A stretch of DNA of 12,041 nucleotides from an uncultured Gemella sp. (GTDB lineage: Bacteria; Bacillota; Bacilli; Staphylococcales; Gemellaceae): positions 1 to 12,041 of the forward strand of contig CAMBPW010000023.1 of NCBI GenBank assembly GCA_945869755.1. Reading direction: 5' to 3'. The position numbers and the translations under genes were made by a program. A model generated the notes under the pieces. That model did not search any database. It was given only the letters and a program-made list of their open reading frames with translations, and was not told the DNA's origin. Each line of letters opens with the position of its first letter. Positions within the stretch are counted from its first letter, which is position 1. Shown piece by piece: positions 1 through 6,420 of the stretch.

Positions 1-585
1 TTAAATATAAATTATCAACTTTATACAAAAAATACAGTTTACACGACAGATATTTCTGTCGATATCCAAACTTATGTTGACTTAATAGAAAGTCATGGAG
101 CAAAAGCCAATAGAGAAAAAATAATGGCTGAAGCATACGAAAGAAAAGCAAGAGGACATCTTACAGAAGTAGAAAACATTGATTTATACTTCAACGAAGA
201 AAATAATCCTACAATAAAAATTGTAGCACTAAGTAATAATAAAGAAATTTTAGAAAAAGCAAAACAACTATTACGAGAAAATAAAGAAATTAGTGTAACT
301 TCATCTGGGGAAAATAATATTGAAATAATGAACAAAAATGCAACAAAAGGAACTGCCCTTAAAAATTTTGCTATTAGTAAAAACATTAGTTTAGAAGAAA
401 CTGTTGCATTAGGCGATAATATGAATGACTACTCTATGTTAGAAGCTGTAAAATACAGTGTAGCAATGAAAAATGGTAATGAAGAATTAAAAAAAATAGC
501 AAGATACATTTCAGAAAAAACTAACGATGAATCTGGAGTCGGGCATATGATTATAAAATTAATAAAAAAATATAACGAGGTGTAA
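1..585 (+). CDS. Cof-type HAD-IIB family phosphatase, 3' part (5' end outside the window)
   Basis: The frame is open from base 1, so the gene starts upstream; the ATG at 124 is internal. The visible 194 codons cover the cap domain and the second half of the HAD core. Motif III is the Lys in NATKG (visible codon 116) and motif IV is GDNMND (138-143), whose Asp residues hold the Mg2+. The following stretch with SVAMKNGNEELK and NDESGVGHMI is the usual C-terminal pattern of Cof-type HAD-IIB hydrolases, which dephosphorylate sugar phosphates, nucleotides or cofactors in the cytosol. The catalytic DxD motif is not visible because it lies before the window. The last codons contain the Shine-Dalgarno site of cdd, which starts 2 nt after this stop, so the two are probably translated together. 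The substrate cannot be read from the sequence. Confidence 0.9.
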   Translation, partial: LNINYQLYTKNTVYTTDISVDIQTYVDLIESHGAKANREKIMAEAYERKARGHLTEVENIDLYFNEENNPTIKIVALSNNKEILEKAKQLLRENKEISVTSSGENNIEIMNKNATKGTALKNFAISKNISLEETVALGDNMNDYSMLEAVKYSVAMKNGNEELKKIARYISEKTNDESGVGHMIIKLIKKYNEV

Positions 586-587
586 TT

Positions 588-1007
588 ATGGAAAACATTA
601 ATAAACTTCTTATGAAAAAAGCTATTGAAGCAACAAAATTTTCCTATGTTCCATATTCTGAATTTACAGTTGGAGCAGCATTATTAGGAAAAAATGGTAT
701 TATTTACACAGGTTGTAACATTGAAAACGCAAGTTATACTCCTACAAATTGTGCTGAAAGAACAGCAATATTTAAAGCTGTCAGTGAAGGCATAACTGAA
801 TTTAGCAAAATAGCTGTCGTAGGTGGACCAAAAAGAAATTTATTAGAACAATGTCCTCCTTGTGGAGTTTGCAGACAAGTTATCGCAGAATTTGCAGACA
901 AAGATTTTGAACTAATATTAGGAGATTCAGAAGAAAATTTTGTAGTTTACAACTTCTTTGAAGAAGTATTACCTTTAAGTTTTACAAAAAAAGATTTAAA
1001 AAAATAA
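588..1007 (+). CDS. cdd: Cytidine deaminase
   Basis: Hydrolytic deamination of cytidine and deoxycytidine to uridine and deoxyuridine in pyrimidine salvage. The 139-aa length fits the small homotetrameric zinc form of Gram-positive bacteria. The zinc and catalytic signature is visible: C55-A-E57-R, where Cys binds Zn and Glu shuttles the proton, and P91-C-G-V-C95, which supplies two more Zn ligands. The N-terminal YVPYSEFTVGAALL and GCNIENASY stretches form the nucleoside-binding loop. The start is set by a GAGG site at 577-580 inside the preceding HAD gene, followed by ATG at 588. The gene is followed directly by a terminator-like hairpin, so it ends the HAD-cdd unit. Nothing looks damaged. 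Confidence 0.97.
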   Translation: MENINKLLMKKAIEATKFSYVPYSEFTVGAALLGKNGIIYTGCNIENASYTPTNCAERTAIFKAVSEGITEFSKIAVVGGPKRNLLEQCPPCGVCRQVIAEFADKDFELILGDSEENFVVYNFFEEVLPLSFTKKDLKK

Positions 1008-1013
1008 ACAGTT

Positions 1014-1050
1014 ACGTCTAAGTAGTTATATATCTACTTAGGCGTTTCTT
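1014..1050 (+). terminator. Terminator-like hairpin after cdd
   Basis: A 12-bp stem (1014-1025 with 1034-1045, one G-U pair) encloses the loop ttatatat and is followed by tttctt. It begins 6 nt after the cdd stop. The T tract is interrupted by a C, so some readthrough into the downstream Lit-like gene is possible. No good promoter is visible between this hairpin and that gene. Confidence 0.75.
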
Positions 1051-1087
1051 AGAACTTTTGACTAATACATTTTTTTAAAGGAGAATT

Positions 1088-1750
1088 ATGAAAAAAATAA
1101 TTTTAAATATACTAACTGTAATTAACTTAGTTCTAATTTTTATATCAGGAATATTGTTTATAATTTTGAAAACTTCTCTTAATATAAACATTTTTTCATA
1201 TTTTTATACAAAAGAAGATTTAGCTCCAAAGTTAGAATTAGAATATAAACAACTAATGTATTTTACAGAAAATTTACTATTGTATTTAAAAACTAATATA
1301 CCATTAGATACAAATTGGTACAGTAAAAAAGACGTTCTTCATATGATTGACGTTAGAAATTTATACATTTCTTCATACAATTTTTTAATTGTAGCAACAA
1401 TAATTATTGTTATGTCAATAATAATACTTTCTTTTGTTTATAAAAGTTTATTTTTAAAAACTATAATAAATGTATTTAACAAAGTATTTTTATTTTTCAC
1501 AATTTTTATTGTAATTGTAGGTTTATTTATATTTGTAAATTTCAATAAATTTTGGATATTATTTCACGAAATTTTATTTACTAACGATTTATGGTTGTTA
1601 TCAGAAGATGAGTCTAATTTAATAAAGATGTTTCCAGAAAACTTTTTCTTTAGACTAGTTAGTTTAATAGTTTTTTTAATAATAATATATTTTTTAATAC
1701 TATTTATTATTAAAAATATAATTAAAAAATATTTAATTAAAAAATTATAA
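1088..1750 (+). CDS. lit: DUF1461/TIGR01906 membrane protein, probable lipoprotein intramolecular transacylase (Lit)
   Basis: Integral membrane protein of 220 aa with hydrophobic segments near residues 4-28, 97-118, 132-152 and 188-209, and an extracytoplasmic loop after the first helix. Two conserved blocks identify the TIGR01906 family: HMIDVRNLY with H85, and FHEILFTND with H160, followed by a WLLSEDESNLIKMFPENFF-like stretch. The Firmicute protein Lit belongs to this family. It moves an acyl chain from the diacylglycerol of mature lipoproteins to the N-terminal cysteine, giving lyso-form lipoproteins. From memory, histidines in these blocks are thought to be catalytic. Lit activity here is inferred from family membership. 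ATG 1088 has AAAGGAG at 1077-1083. There is no terminator after it and the next promoter begins 3 nt after the stop. Composition is very AT-rich, as expected for a membrane protein in this genome. Confidence 0.8.
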   Translation: MKKIILNILTVINLVLIFISGILFIILKTSLNINIFSYFYTKEDLAPKLELEYKQLMYFTENLLLYLKTNIPLDTNWYSKKDVLHMIDVRNLYISSYNFLIVATIIIVMSIIILSFVYKSLFLKTIINVFNKVFLFFTIFIVIVGLFIFVNFNKFWILFHEILFTNDLWLLSEDESNLIKMFPENFFFRLVSLIVFLIIIYFLILFIIKNIIKKYLIKKL

Positions 1751-1752
1751 AT

Positions 1753-1781
1753 TTTACTTTATAAAGTATATGTATTATAAT
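1753..1781 (+). promoter_or_regulatory. Sigma-A-type promoter of the DUF1450/psiE operon, with a palindrome over the -35
   Basis: The -35 is TTTACT (1753-1758), followed by a 17-nt spacer and a perfect -10 TATAAT (1776-1781). Transcription would begin near 1788, giving a leader of about 30 nt. A perfect 14-nt palindrome, TACTTTATAAAGTA (1755-1768), overlaps the -35 and could be an operator, although AT-rich DNA gives such palindromes by chance. Confidence 0.75.
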
Positions 1782-1816
1782 ATTTGAGTTATATTAAAAT
1801 TTTTAAGGGGAAAACA

Positions 1817-2362
1817 ATGACTGAAATTAAAAATAATAAAGGTTTAATTACAGAAGATAAAGTAGTTTTTCGTGTTTGTGATGAATGTCTTGGTGTTAAT
1901 TTACGTACTTTAATACCAAAATTACAAAAGAAAGCTCCAAATGCAGAATTTATTATTGGCTGTCAATCTTACTGTGGTCCAGGAAGAACGCAAACATTTA
2001 CTATAGTTAATAGTAGAATTTGTATAGCAAATACCGAAATAGAACTTATGCCTTTAGTAGACGAAAAATTAAGAGAAAAAATTTCTGCTGAAGATGAAGA
2101 AAAATATAGAATGAGAATGCAACGTAGATTGGAAAGAACATTTTATTTTGTAATTCCAGAAAATATTACGATAGCAAAAAATAGTGATTTTATCATAAAT
2201 AAAGATGATGTTATAGCTAGAAAAGGTGGAGTTTCATATTTAGATAAATTAGAAATTTCTTCAAATGTAAACACAAATGAATTAGGTGTTTACGAAGTAA
2301 TTTATTCTATTGAAATTGACGGAAAAATACATGCTAGAAAAAGAATTGTTACTGTAGAATAG
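1817..2362 (+). CDS. DUF1450 (YuzB-like) cysteine domain fused to a C-terminal Ig-like (DUF5011-like) domain
   Basis: 181 aa, with no signal peptide or membrane segment, so it should be cytosolic. Residues about 16-85 resemble the DUF1450/YuzB family, a small thioredoxin-fold, ferredoxin-like domain. Cysteines are at C21 and C24 (CDEC), C49 and C53 (GCQSYCG) and C69. The further Cys that usually follows in the YuzB CGxC motif is replaced by Gly (CGPG). Residues about 86-108 are a charged, helix-forming linker. Residues about 110-181 resemble bacterial Ig-like DUF5011 repeats, with the typical ending VNTNELGVYEVIYSI and RKRIVTV. YuzB itself is only about 80 aa, so the second half is an added domain. 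ATG 1817 is chosen because AAGGGG (1805-1810) precedes it; an in-frame TTG at 1784 lies at the predicted transcription start and has no ribosome site. Function is unknown; a redox or Fe-S role is inference. Confidence 0.85.
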   Translation: MTEIKNNKGLITEDKVVFRVCDECLGVNLRTLIPKLQKKAPNAEFIIGCQSYCGPGRTQTFTIVNSRICIANTEIELMPLVDEKLREKISAEDEEKYRMRMQRRLERTFYFVIPENITIAKNSDFIINKDDVIARKGGVSYLDKLEISSNVNTNELGVYEVIYSIEIDGKIHARKRIVTVE

Positions 2363-2371
2363 GAGAATATA

Positions 2372-2785
2372 ATGAAAGAAAAAGTAAATAAATATTCAAA
2401 AGAAATTTCTCAAATTATTTTAACTATTAAAAATTTAGCACTTATTTTAGTAGCTATTGCATTATGTTTTGTGTTATTTAGTGAAGCTGTAGGAATTGTT
2501 CAATTAGCATTCACTTCATTAAAAAACGAAGCCAATTATACTGCAGTTGTAGAAGAAATAATTTTATTTTTCTTATACTTTGAGTTTCTTGCATTAATTG
2601 TAAAATATTTCAAAAATGATTACCACTTCCCTCTGCGTTATTTTATTTATATAGGAATAACTGCAGTTATAAGACTGATTATTGTAGATCATTCAGATCC
2701 AAAAAATGTTTTAATGTGGGGAGGAGCAATTTTATTATTATCTTGTAGCCTTGCAATAGTAAATAAATTTGTAAAACACGATTAA
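2372..2785 (+). CDS. psiE: PsiE-family membrane protein
   Basis: 137 aa with four hydrophobic helices near residues 17-45, 60-80, 88-107 and 112-132. The central block from FFLYFEF to YHFPLRYFIYIGITAVIRLII is the hallmark of the PsiE family (phosphate-starvation-inducible protein PsiE in Escherichia coli). The biochemical role of PsiE is not established. The gene is the second of a two-gene operon: its AGGAG (2361-2365) overlaps the stop codon of the DUF1450-Ig gene and ATG 2372 follows with 6-nt spacing. A strong terminator follows immediately. No Pho box can be recognised by eye, so phosphate control should not be assumed. The tight linkage suggests the upstream cytosolic protein acts with this membrane protein. 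Confidence 0.88.
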   Translation: MKEKVNKYSKEISQIILTIKNLALILVAIALCFVLFSEAVGIVQLAFTSLKNEANYTAVVEEIILFFLYFEFLALIVKYFKNDYHFPLRYFIYIGITAVIRLIIVDHSDPKNVLMWGGAILLLSCSLAIVNKFVKHD

Positions 2786-2826
2786 AATAGCTAATTATTA
2801 TATTATAATTGGCTATTTTTTGTTTT
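2786..2826 (+). terminator. Rho-independent terminator of the DUF1450/psiE operon
   Basis: A 13-bp stem (2786-2798 with 2805-2817, one G-U pair) with a 6-nt loop begins at the base after the psiE stop codon and runs into a T-rich tract (2816-2826). Confidence 0.92.
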
Positions 2827-2851
2827 TAAAATATTATAATAAAAATAAATA

Positions 2852-2886
2852 AAACGCTTTACTTTTTTTAATAACTGTATTATAAT
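2852..2886 (+). promoter_or_regulatory. Sigma-A-type promoter of the universal stress protein gene, with a weak cre-like core
   Basis: The -35 TTTACT (2858-2863), a 17-nt spacer and -10 TATAAT (2881-2886) are placed exactly as in the promoter at 1753-1781. Both share TTTACTTT at the -35 and TGTATTATAAT at the -10. The sequence AAACGCTTT (2852-2860), ending in the -35, looks like the core of a CcpA cre site, but the outer TG and CA bases are missing, so that reading is weak. Confidence 0.75.
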
Positions 2887-2917
2887 TATATTAAAGAATT
2901 ATAAGGAGGTATCTTTT

Positions 2918-3412
2918 ATGGAAAACAAATATTCAAAAATCTTAGTTGCAGTTGACGGTTCTAAACAAGCAGAATGGGCATTTAAAAATGCAGTAGCAAT
3001 AGCTAAACGTAATGAAGGTTCTCATCTTTATATAGCTTCTGTTATTGATGCTACGATAGCTACATCTGGATTATCTGATCCATATATTTTTAATTCATTC
3101 TACAAAAAAACTAAAGAACTTGTTGAGAGTTATGTTCGTGTTGCAAAAGAAAGTGGACTAGAATCAGTTCACGGTATTGTTGAACAAGGTATCCCAAAAA
3201 TAGTTCTTAGTGAAGATATTGTTGATGAGAAAAATATAGATTTAGTAGTTTGTGGTTCTTCTGGATTAACAGGATTCAAGAGAATGTTAATGGGATCTGT
3301 TTCAGAAGGAATTGTTCGTTACGCAAAATGTGATGTAATAATAATAAAACAGAAATCTATACCAGAAGATTTTGTACCAGAAATTGCACTAGAGTTCCAA
3401 AAAGAAGATTAA
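2918..3412 (+). CDS. Universal stress protein (UspA family, ATP-binding type)
   Basis: 164 aa, cytosolic, a single Usp domain with an alpha/beta Rossmann-like fold. The first strand ILVAVDGS carries D13, which contacts the adenine in this family. The ATP-binding signature G-x2-G-x9-G-S is complete: G113, G116, G126 and S127 in GSSGLTGFKRMLMGS. It should therefore belong to the ATP-binding class, which usually forms dimers and acts in stress survival. The last 20 residues (from about 145) are an acidic tail beyond the core domain. ATG 2918 has a near-perfect AAGGAGG (2903-2909) with 8-nt spacing, suggesting high expression. It is a single-gene unit between its own promoter and a terminator. 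Confidence 0.95.
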   Translation: MENKYSKILVAVDGSKQAEWAFKNAVAIAKRNEGSHLYIASVIDATIATSGLSDPYIFNSFYKKTKELVESYVRVAKESGLESVHGIVEQGIPKIVLSEDIVDEKNIDLVVCGSSGLTGFKRMLMGSVSEGIVRYAKCDVIIIKQKSIPEDFVPEIALEFQKED

Positions 3413-3450
3413 AAAATTATCCGACTACATTTATTTGTAGTCGGATTTTT
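3411..3450. terminator. Bidirectional terminator between convergent genes
   Basis: An 11-bp perfect stem (3419-3429 with 3436-3446) has a 6-nt loop, a T tract on the right (3446-3450) and an A tract on the left (3411-3416). It lies between the stops of the universal stress protein gene (+) and the sulfurtransferase gene (-), and can end transcription from both. Confidence 0.93.
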
Positions 3451-3452
3451 AT

Positions 3453-4301
3453 TTATTCTTCTCCAGTTTTTATTTCATTTTCTTCATAACTTATCCAATC
3501 CGAATAACTTCCTGGATAATATTTATACGGTATTCCTATTTTTTCTAAAGCTAGAGTATTTACCATAAGAGAAATTCCCGAGCCACAATATACTATTATT
3601 TCTTTCTCTCTATTTAGTGTGCTGAAATGTTTTTCTAAAAATTTTTCATCTTTAAAAGAACTATCTACAATACTTTCTGATAAAACGTCTTTAAAGAAAT
3701 AATTTTTCGCACTCGGAATATGTCCAGCTACTTTATCAACAGGTTCTTCCAACCCTAAATATCGTGGATTAGAACGTGAATCTACTAAAATTACATTATT
3801 ATTATAAAGTTTCGATTTAACGTAATTCATATCAACAATTAAACTATTATCCAGTTCAATATTTATATTTCCTTTTTCAGTTGCAATATTTTCTGTCGTT
3901 TCTATTTCTCCATTTGCATTTTTGTAAGCTACTATACCTCCATCTAATACAGCACTATTTTTTATTCCGATATTTCTAAGTTGATATATTAACCTACCTG
4001 AACCTTGCAAATCTCCATCATCATAAGCAACTACAATAGTATCATTACTTATTCCAAAATTTTCTAAAATATTTTTTAATTTTTCTACATCTTTAAAAGG
4101 ATGACGTCCTCCATGTTTAGAAATTTCATCAGTTAAATCTGTTTCTATGTCAATTAAATATGCTCCTTTTATATGGCCTTTTTTATATTCATTAACTCCA
4201 TAACTTTTATCCATTAAACTAAATCTACAGTCTAAAACTACTACATTATCGTTAGCATCTAAAATTCCAAAAAATTCTTTAACATTAATTAATTTTTTCA
4301 T
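3453..4301 (-). CDS. Two-domain rhodanese-type sulfurtransferase (3-mercaptopyruvate/thiosulfate sulfurtransferase family)
   Basis: 282 aa with tandem rhodanese domains. The N-terminal domain (about 1-130, with GHIKGAYLID and GRHP) has no catalytic Cys in its loop (DDGDLQGSG) and is the usual inactive half. The C-terminal domain (about 155-276, with GHIPSAKNYFF and the YPGSYSDW end) carries the active-site C239 in CGSGIS. That loop is closer to the CGSGVT of mercaptopyruvate sulfurtransferases than to the CRKGVT of thiosulfate sulfurtransferases. The family moves sulfane sulfur via a cysteine persulfide, to cyanide or thiols, in the cytosol. Length is normal. ATG at 4301 is preceded on the minus strand by GAGGTG (4306-4311) with a short 4-nt spacer. 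It is a single-gene unit with its own promoter. Substrate preference is inferred from the loop only. Confidence 0.93.
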   Translation of the reverse strand: MKKLINVKEFFGILDANDNVVVLDCRFSLMDKSYGVNEYKKGHIKGAYLIDIETDLTDEISKHGGRHPFKDVEKLKNILENFGISNDTIVVAYDDGDLQGSGRLIYQLRNIGIKNSAVLDGGIVAYKNANGEIETTENIATEKGNINIELDNSLIVDMNYVKSKLYNNNVILVDSRSNPRYLGLEEPVDKVAGHIPSAKNYFFKDVLSESIVDSSFKDEKFLEKHFSTLNREKEIIVYCGSGISLMVNTLALEKIGIPYKYYPGSYSDWISYEENEIKTGEE

Positions 4302-4330
4302 ATTACACCTCTTATAATTTGTTTTACTTT

Positions 4331-4359
4331 ATTATAGCATACTTAAACTAACAATTAAA
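4331..4359 (-). promoter_or_regulatory. Extended -10 promoter of the sulfurtransferase gene
   Basis: On the minus strand TGC-TATAAT (4331-4339) is a perfect extended -10. Seventeen bases upstream of TATAAT lies TTTAAT (4354-4359), a weak -35, as is common with TGn extended -10 promoters. The leader would be about 25 nt. Confidence 0.75.
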
Positions 4360-4380
4360 ATGTTTTCATAAAATTACTTA

Positions 4381-4416
4381 AAAATAAAAATAAGAAAGAA
4401 ACTTTCGTTTCTCTCT
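4381..4416 (-). terminator. Terminator of the response regulator/sensor kinase operon
   Basis: Read on the minus strand, a 10-bp stem (4407-4416 with 4393-4402, one G-U pair) is capped by a GAAA tetraloop and followed by a T-rich tract (4381-4393). It starts 5 nt after the kinase stop codon. Confidence 0.85.
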
Positions 4417-4421
4417 CATTT

Positions 4422-5627
4422 TTACATAAATTTTATTGAAATTACAAAAATACCATCTTCTGGAGAATATGCTTTAGCTATCGATTTATGCTTTTCTACA
4501 ATTAGATTTGCTAACGATAATCCAATACCATATCCTTTTATCGTACTATTTCTAGATTCATCTAATCTATAAAATCTATCGAAGACTTTATTCAATTCTC
4601 CTTTTTTAATATCTTGTGCTTTATTTGTAACTCTCAATTCTACATTTTTTTTATTATTCTTCAATTCTACATTTATTTCACTATTGTCATCTGCATATTT
4701 TATTGCATTGTCTAATAAAATATCAATAACTTGCATTATAGTATTAACATCACCGATATAATAAACTTCTTTTTCTGCATTTACTACTAATTTTTTACCT
4801 TTGAAATTTGCCAATTCATCAAAATCTTCTATTCTTGATTGCAACAAATTAGTTAATGAAAATTTTGTTTTTTCTAAAGTATTTTTTTCTTCTACTCTAC
4901 TAAATGCAACTAAACTATTTATTAAATATGTAAGTCTGTCTATTTGGTTATGAATGTTTGATAACCATTTTGAATTTCCTGCTTGCATTTCTAAAACATC
5001 TGCATTGGAACTTATTATAGTTAAAGGAGTTTTCAATTCATGACTTGCATCTGTAATAAATTGTTTCTGCTTTTTATAATTTTCTTCAAAAGGTTTTACA
5101 ATTCTACTAGAAACACCAATTAATATTAGTGAAGATAATATTACTATTAAAAATCCTACTAATATACTATTTTCTAAAAAGTTTTGTCCTATTATAAAAT
5201 CTTGTTCTCTATCTATAAATAAAAGAAATTTATGTCCTTCAATAGTTACATAACAAAACTTATAATAATCCACATATTCCATATCTTTATTTAATTGTAT
5301 TGCTTTTTCTACTACTGTAACTAATTCTTCAGTAGTTTTTCTGGAATCTTTATTAACTATATAAAGTATTTTATTATCATTTGAAACTTCAGCTACAAAA
5401 AATTTATCATATAAAAATTTATCACTAGGTTCCTTACTTTGATCTGTATTAGCCACTAGATTTAAAAAAAGTTCTTTATCATCTTTTACTCTATATATAA
5501 TCTGATCACTTCTATTTGAAATATCATTAAAATTTAATATATTTATAGTAATAAATACAGATAAAATTACAAAAGTTATCGTACTTATTGATAAAATAAT
5601 AAACTTTCTTCTTAATGAATTAATCAT
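4422..5627 (-). CDS. Membrane sensor histidine kinase
   Basis: 401 aa. A first membrane helix (about 8-31), an extracellular sensing region (about 32-152) and a second helix (about 153-173) lead to the dimerisation/HisKA domain, with phospho-acceptor H196 in SHELKTPL. The HATPase domain has an N box (LLDNAIKYA, N307), an F box (VFDRFYR, 348-354) and a G2 box (GYGIGLS, 365-371). The G1 box, normally DxGxGI, reads NKAQDI (335-340), so both glycines are missing. There is no clear HAMP or PAS domain. ATG 5627 overlaps the response regulator stop by 8 nt and its GGAGG lies inside that gene, so translation is coupled. The kinase should phosphorylate the upstream-encoded regulator. The extracellular signal is not recognisable. 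Confidence 0.95.
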   Translation of the reverse strand: MINSLRRKFIILSISTITFVILSVFITINILNFNDISNRSDQIIYRVKDDKELFLNLVANTDQSKEPSDKFLYDKFFVAEVSNDNKILYIVNKDSRKTTEELVTVVEKAIQLNKDMEYVDYYKFCYVTIEGHKFLLFIDREQDFIIGQNFLENSILVGFLIVILSSLILIGVSSRIVKPFEENYKKQKQFITDASHELKTPLTIISSNADVLEMQAGNSKWLSNIHNQIDRLTYLINSLVAFSRVEEKNTLEKTKFSLTNLLQSRIEDFDELANFKGKKLVVNAEKEVYYIGDVNTIMQVIDILLDNAIKYADDNSEINVELKNNKKNVELRVTNKAQDIKKGELNKVFDRFYRLDESRNSTIKGYGIGLSLANLIVEKHKSIAKAYSPEDGIFVISIKFM

Positions 5628-6297
5628 TGACTTCCTCCAAAGTGTAACCTACATTTCTAGTAGCTTTAATTTGGATATTAGCATCAAGTGATTTTAGCTT
5701 TCTTCTTAAATATGAAATATTTACCCAAACAACATTAATTTCAGACTCACTATCATATCCCCATATTCTTTCTAAAAAATTTTCAGTAGGAACTACATTC
5801 CAAGGGTTACGCATAAGCATTTCCATAATTTGAAATTCTTTATTTGATAATCTAAAACTATCTTTTTTAGTTGATAATTCAAATGTTAATTTATTTAATT
5901 TTACATTACCAAACTCTAATTCGTTACTCGTAAATGTTGCTTGTCTTCTTGTCATAGAACGAACACGAGCCAATAATTCTTTAGTTGCAAAAGGTTTAGT
6001 TAAATAATCATCAGCTCCGCTGTCAAGACCTTCTACTCTATCTTCTACTTCTGATTTTGCTGTAAGTATTAATACTGGTGTATTTTTTTTAGCTTCTCGT
6101 AATTTTTTTACTACTGTTACACCATCCATTTTTGGCATCATAACATCTAGTATTGCTCCATCATAATCATCTAACATTAAATAATCTAGTGCATCTTGAC
6201 CGTTATGAACTATATCTACTGAATAATTGTTATGTTTAAGCATAGCTTCTAGTGCTTCTGCTAAATCTTTTTCATCTTCTGCTATTAATATTCTCAT
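5620..6297 (-). CDS. OmpR/PhoB-family response regulator
   Basis: 225 aa. The receiver domain (1-118) has acidic E7/D8, phospho-acceptor D51 in ILDVMMPKMDG, T79 and K101, all in the expected places. The C-terminal winged helix (about 127-222) includes the RLSNKEFQIMEML and VNISYLRRKL blocks, the latter covering the DNA-recognition helix. It is a DNA-binding transcription regulator paired with the sensor kinase that overlaps its 3' end. ATG at 6297 has GGAGG (6305-6309, minus strand) with 7-nt spacing. Its targets cannot be read from sequence; autoregulation is common in this family. The nearby envelope-related genes are possible targets, but this is inference only. Confidence 0.97.
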   Translation of the reverse strand: MRILIAEDEKDLAEALEAMLKHNNYSVDIVHNGQDALDYLMLDDYDGAILDVMMPKMDGVTVVKKLREAKKNTPVLILTAKSEVEDRVEGLDSGADDYLTKPFATKELLARVRSMTRRQATFTSNELEFGNVKLNKLTFELSTKKDSFRLSNKEFQIMEMLMRNPWNVVPTENFLERIWGYDSESEINVVWVNISYLRRKLKSLDANIQIKATRNVGYTLEEVND

Positions 6298-6323
6298 ATA
6301 ACGACCTCCGTATTTATATCGTT

Positions 6324-6352
6324 ATCATAATTTTACATAAATTAATTAAAAT
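6324..6352 (-). promoter_or_regulatory. Possible promoter of the response regulator/kinase operon
   Basis: On the minus strand TATGAT (6324-6329) is a fair -10 about 20 nt before the ribosome site. The hexamer 17 nt upstream (ATTTTA) is a poor -35. A direct repeat TTATG-N5-TTATG overlaps the -10 with a 10-bp period, like the tandem sites of OmpR-family regulators, but could be chance in AT-rich DNA. Confidence 0.35.
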
Positions 6353-6420
6353 AAACTTAAATTATTAAAAAAATGTACAACTTATATGAAAATTAAGATT
6401 ATAAAAAATTTTCTCAATTT

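Noticed and set aside
93..386. Hydrophobic open frame on the minus strand across the HAD gene
   Set aside because: It is antisense to a well-recognised HAD coding region and shows no family resemblance or promoter.
1058..1063. TTGACT as a -35 for the Lit-like gene
   Set aside because: The matching -10 would fall on the ribosome site and start codon, so it cannot give a usable transcript.
1784..1816. Longer reading of the DUF1450-Ig protein from a TTG at 1784
   Set aside because: The TTG lies at the predicted transcription start, has no ribosome site, and the added residues do not resemble the family. ATG 1817 has AAGGGG at good spacing.
4321..4345. Shared operator between the sulfurtransferase and DUF1450 promoters (TTTACTTTAT)
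   Set aside because: The similarity is short and AT-rich, and it falls at different positions relative to the two promoters.
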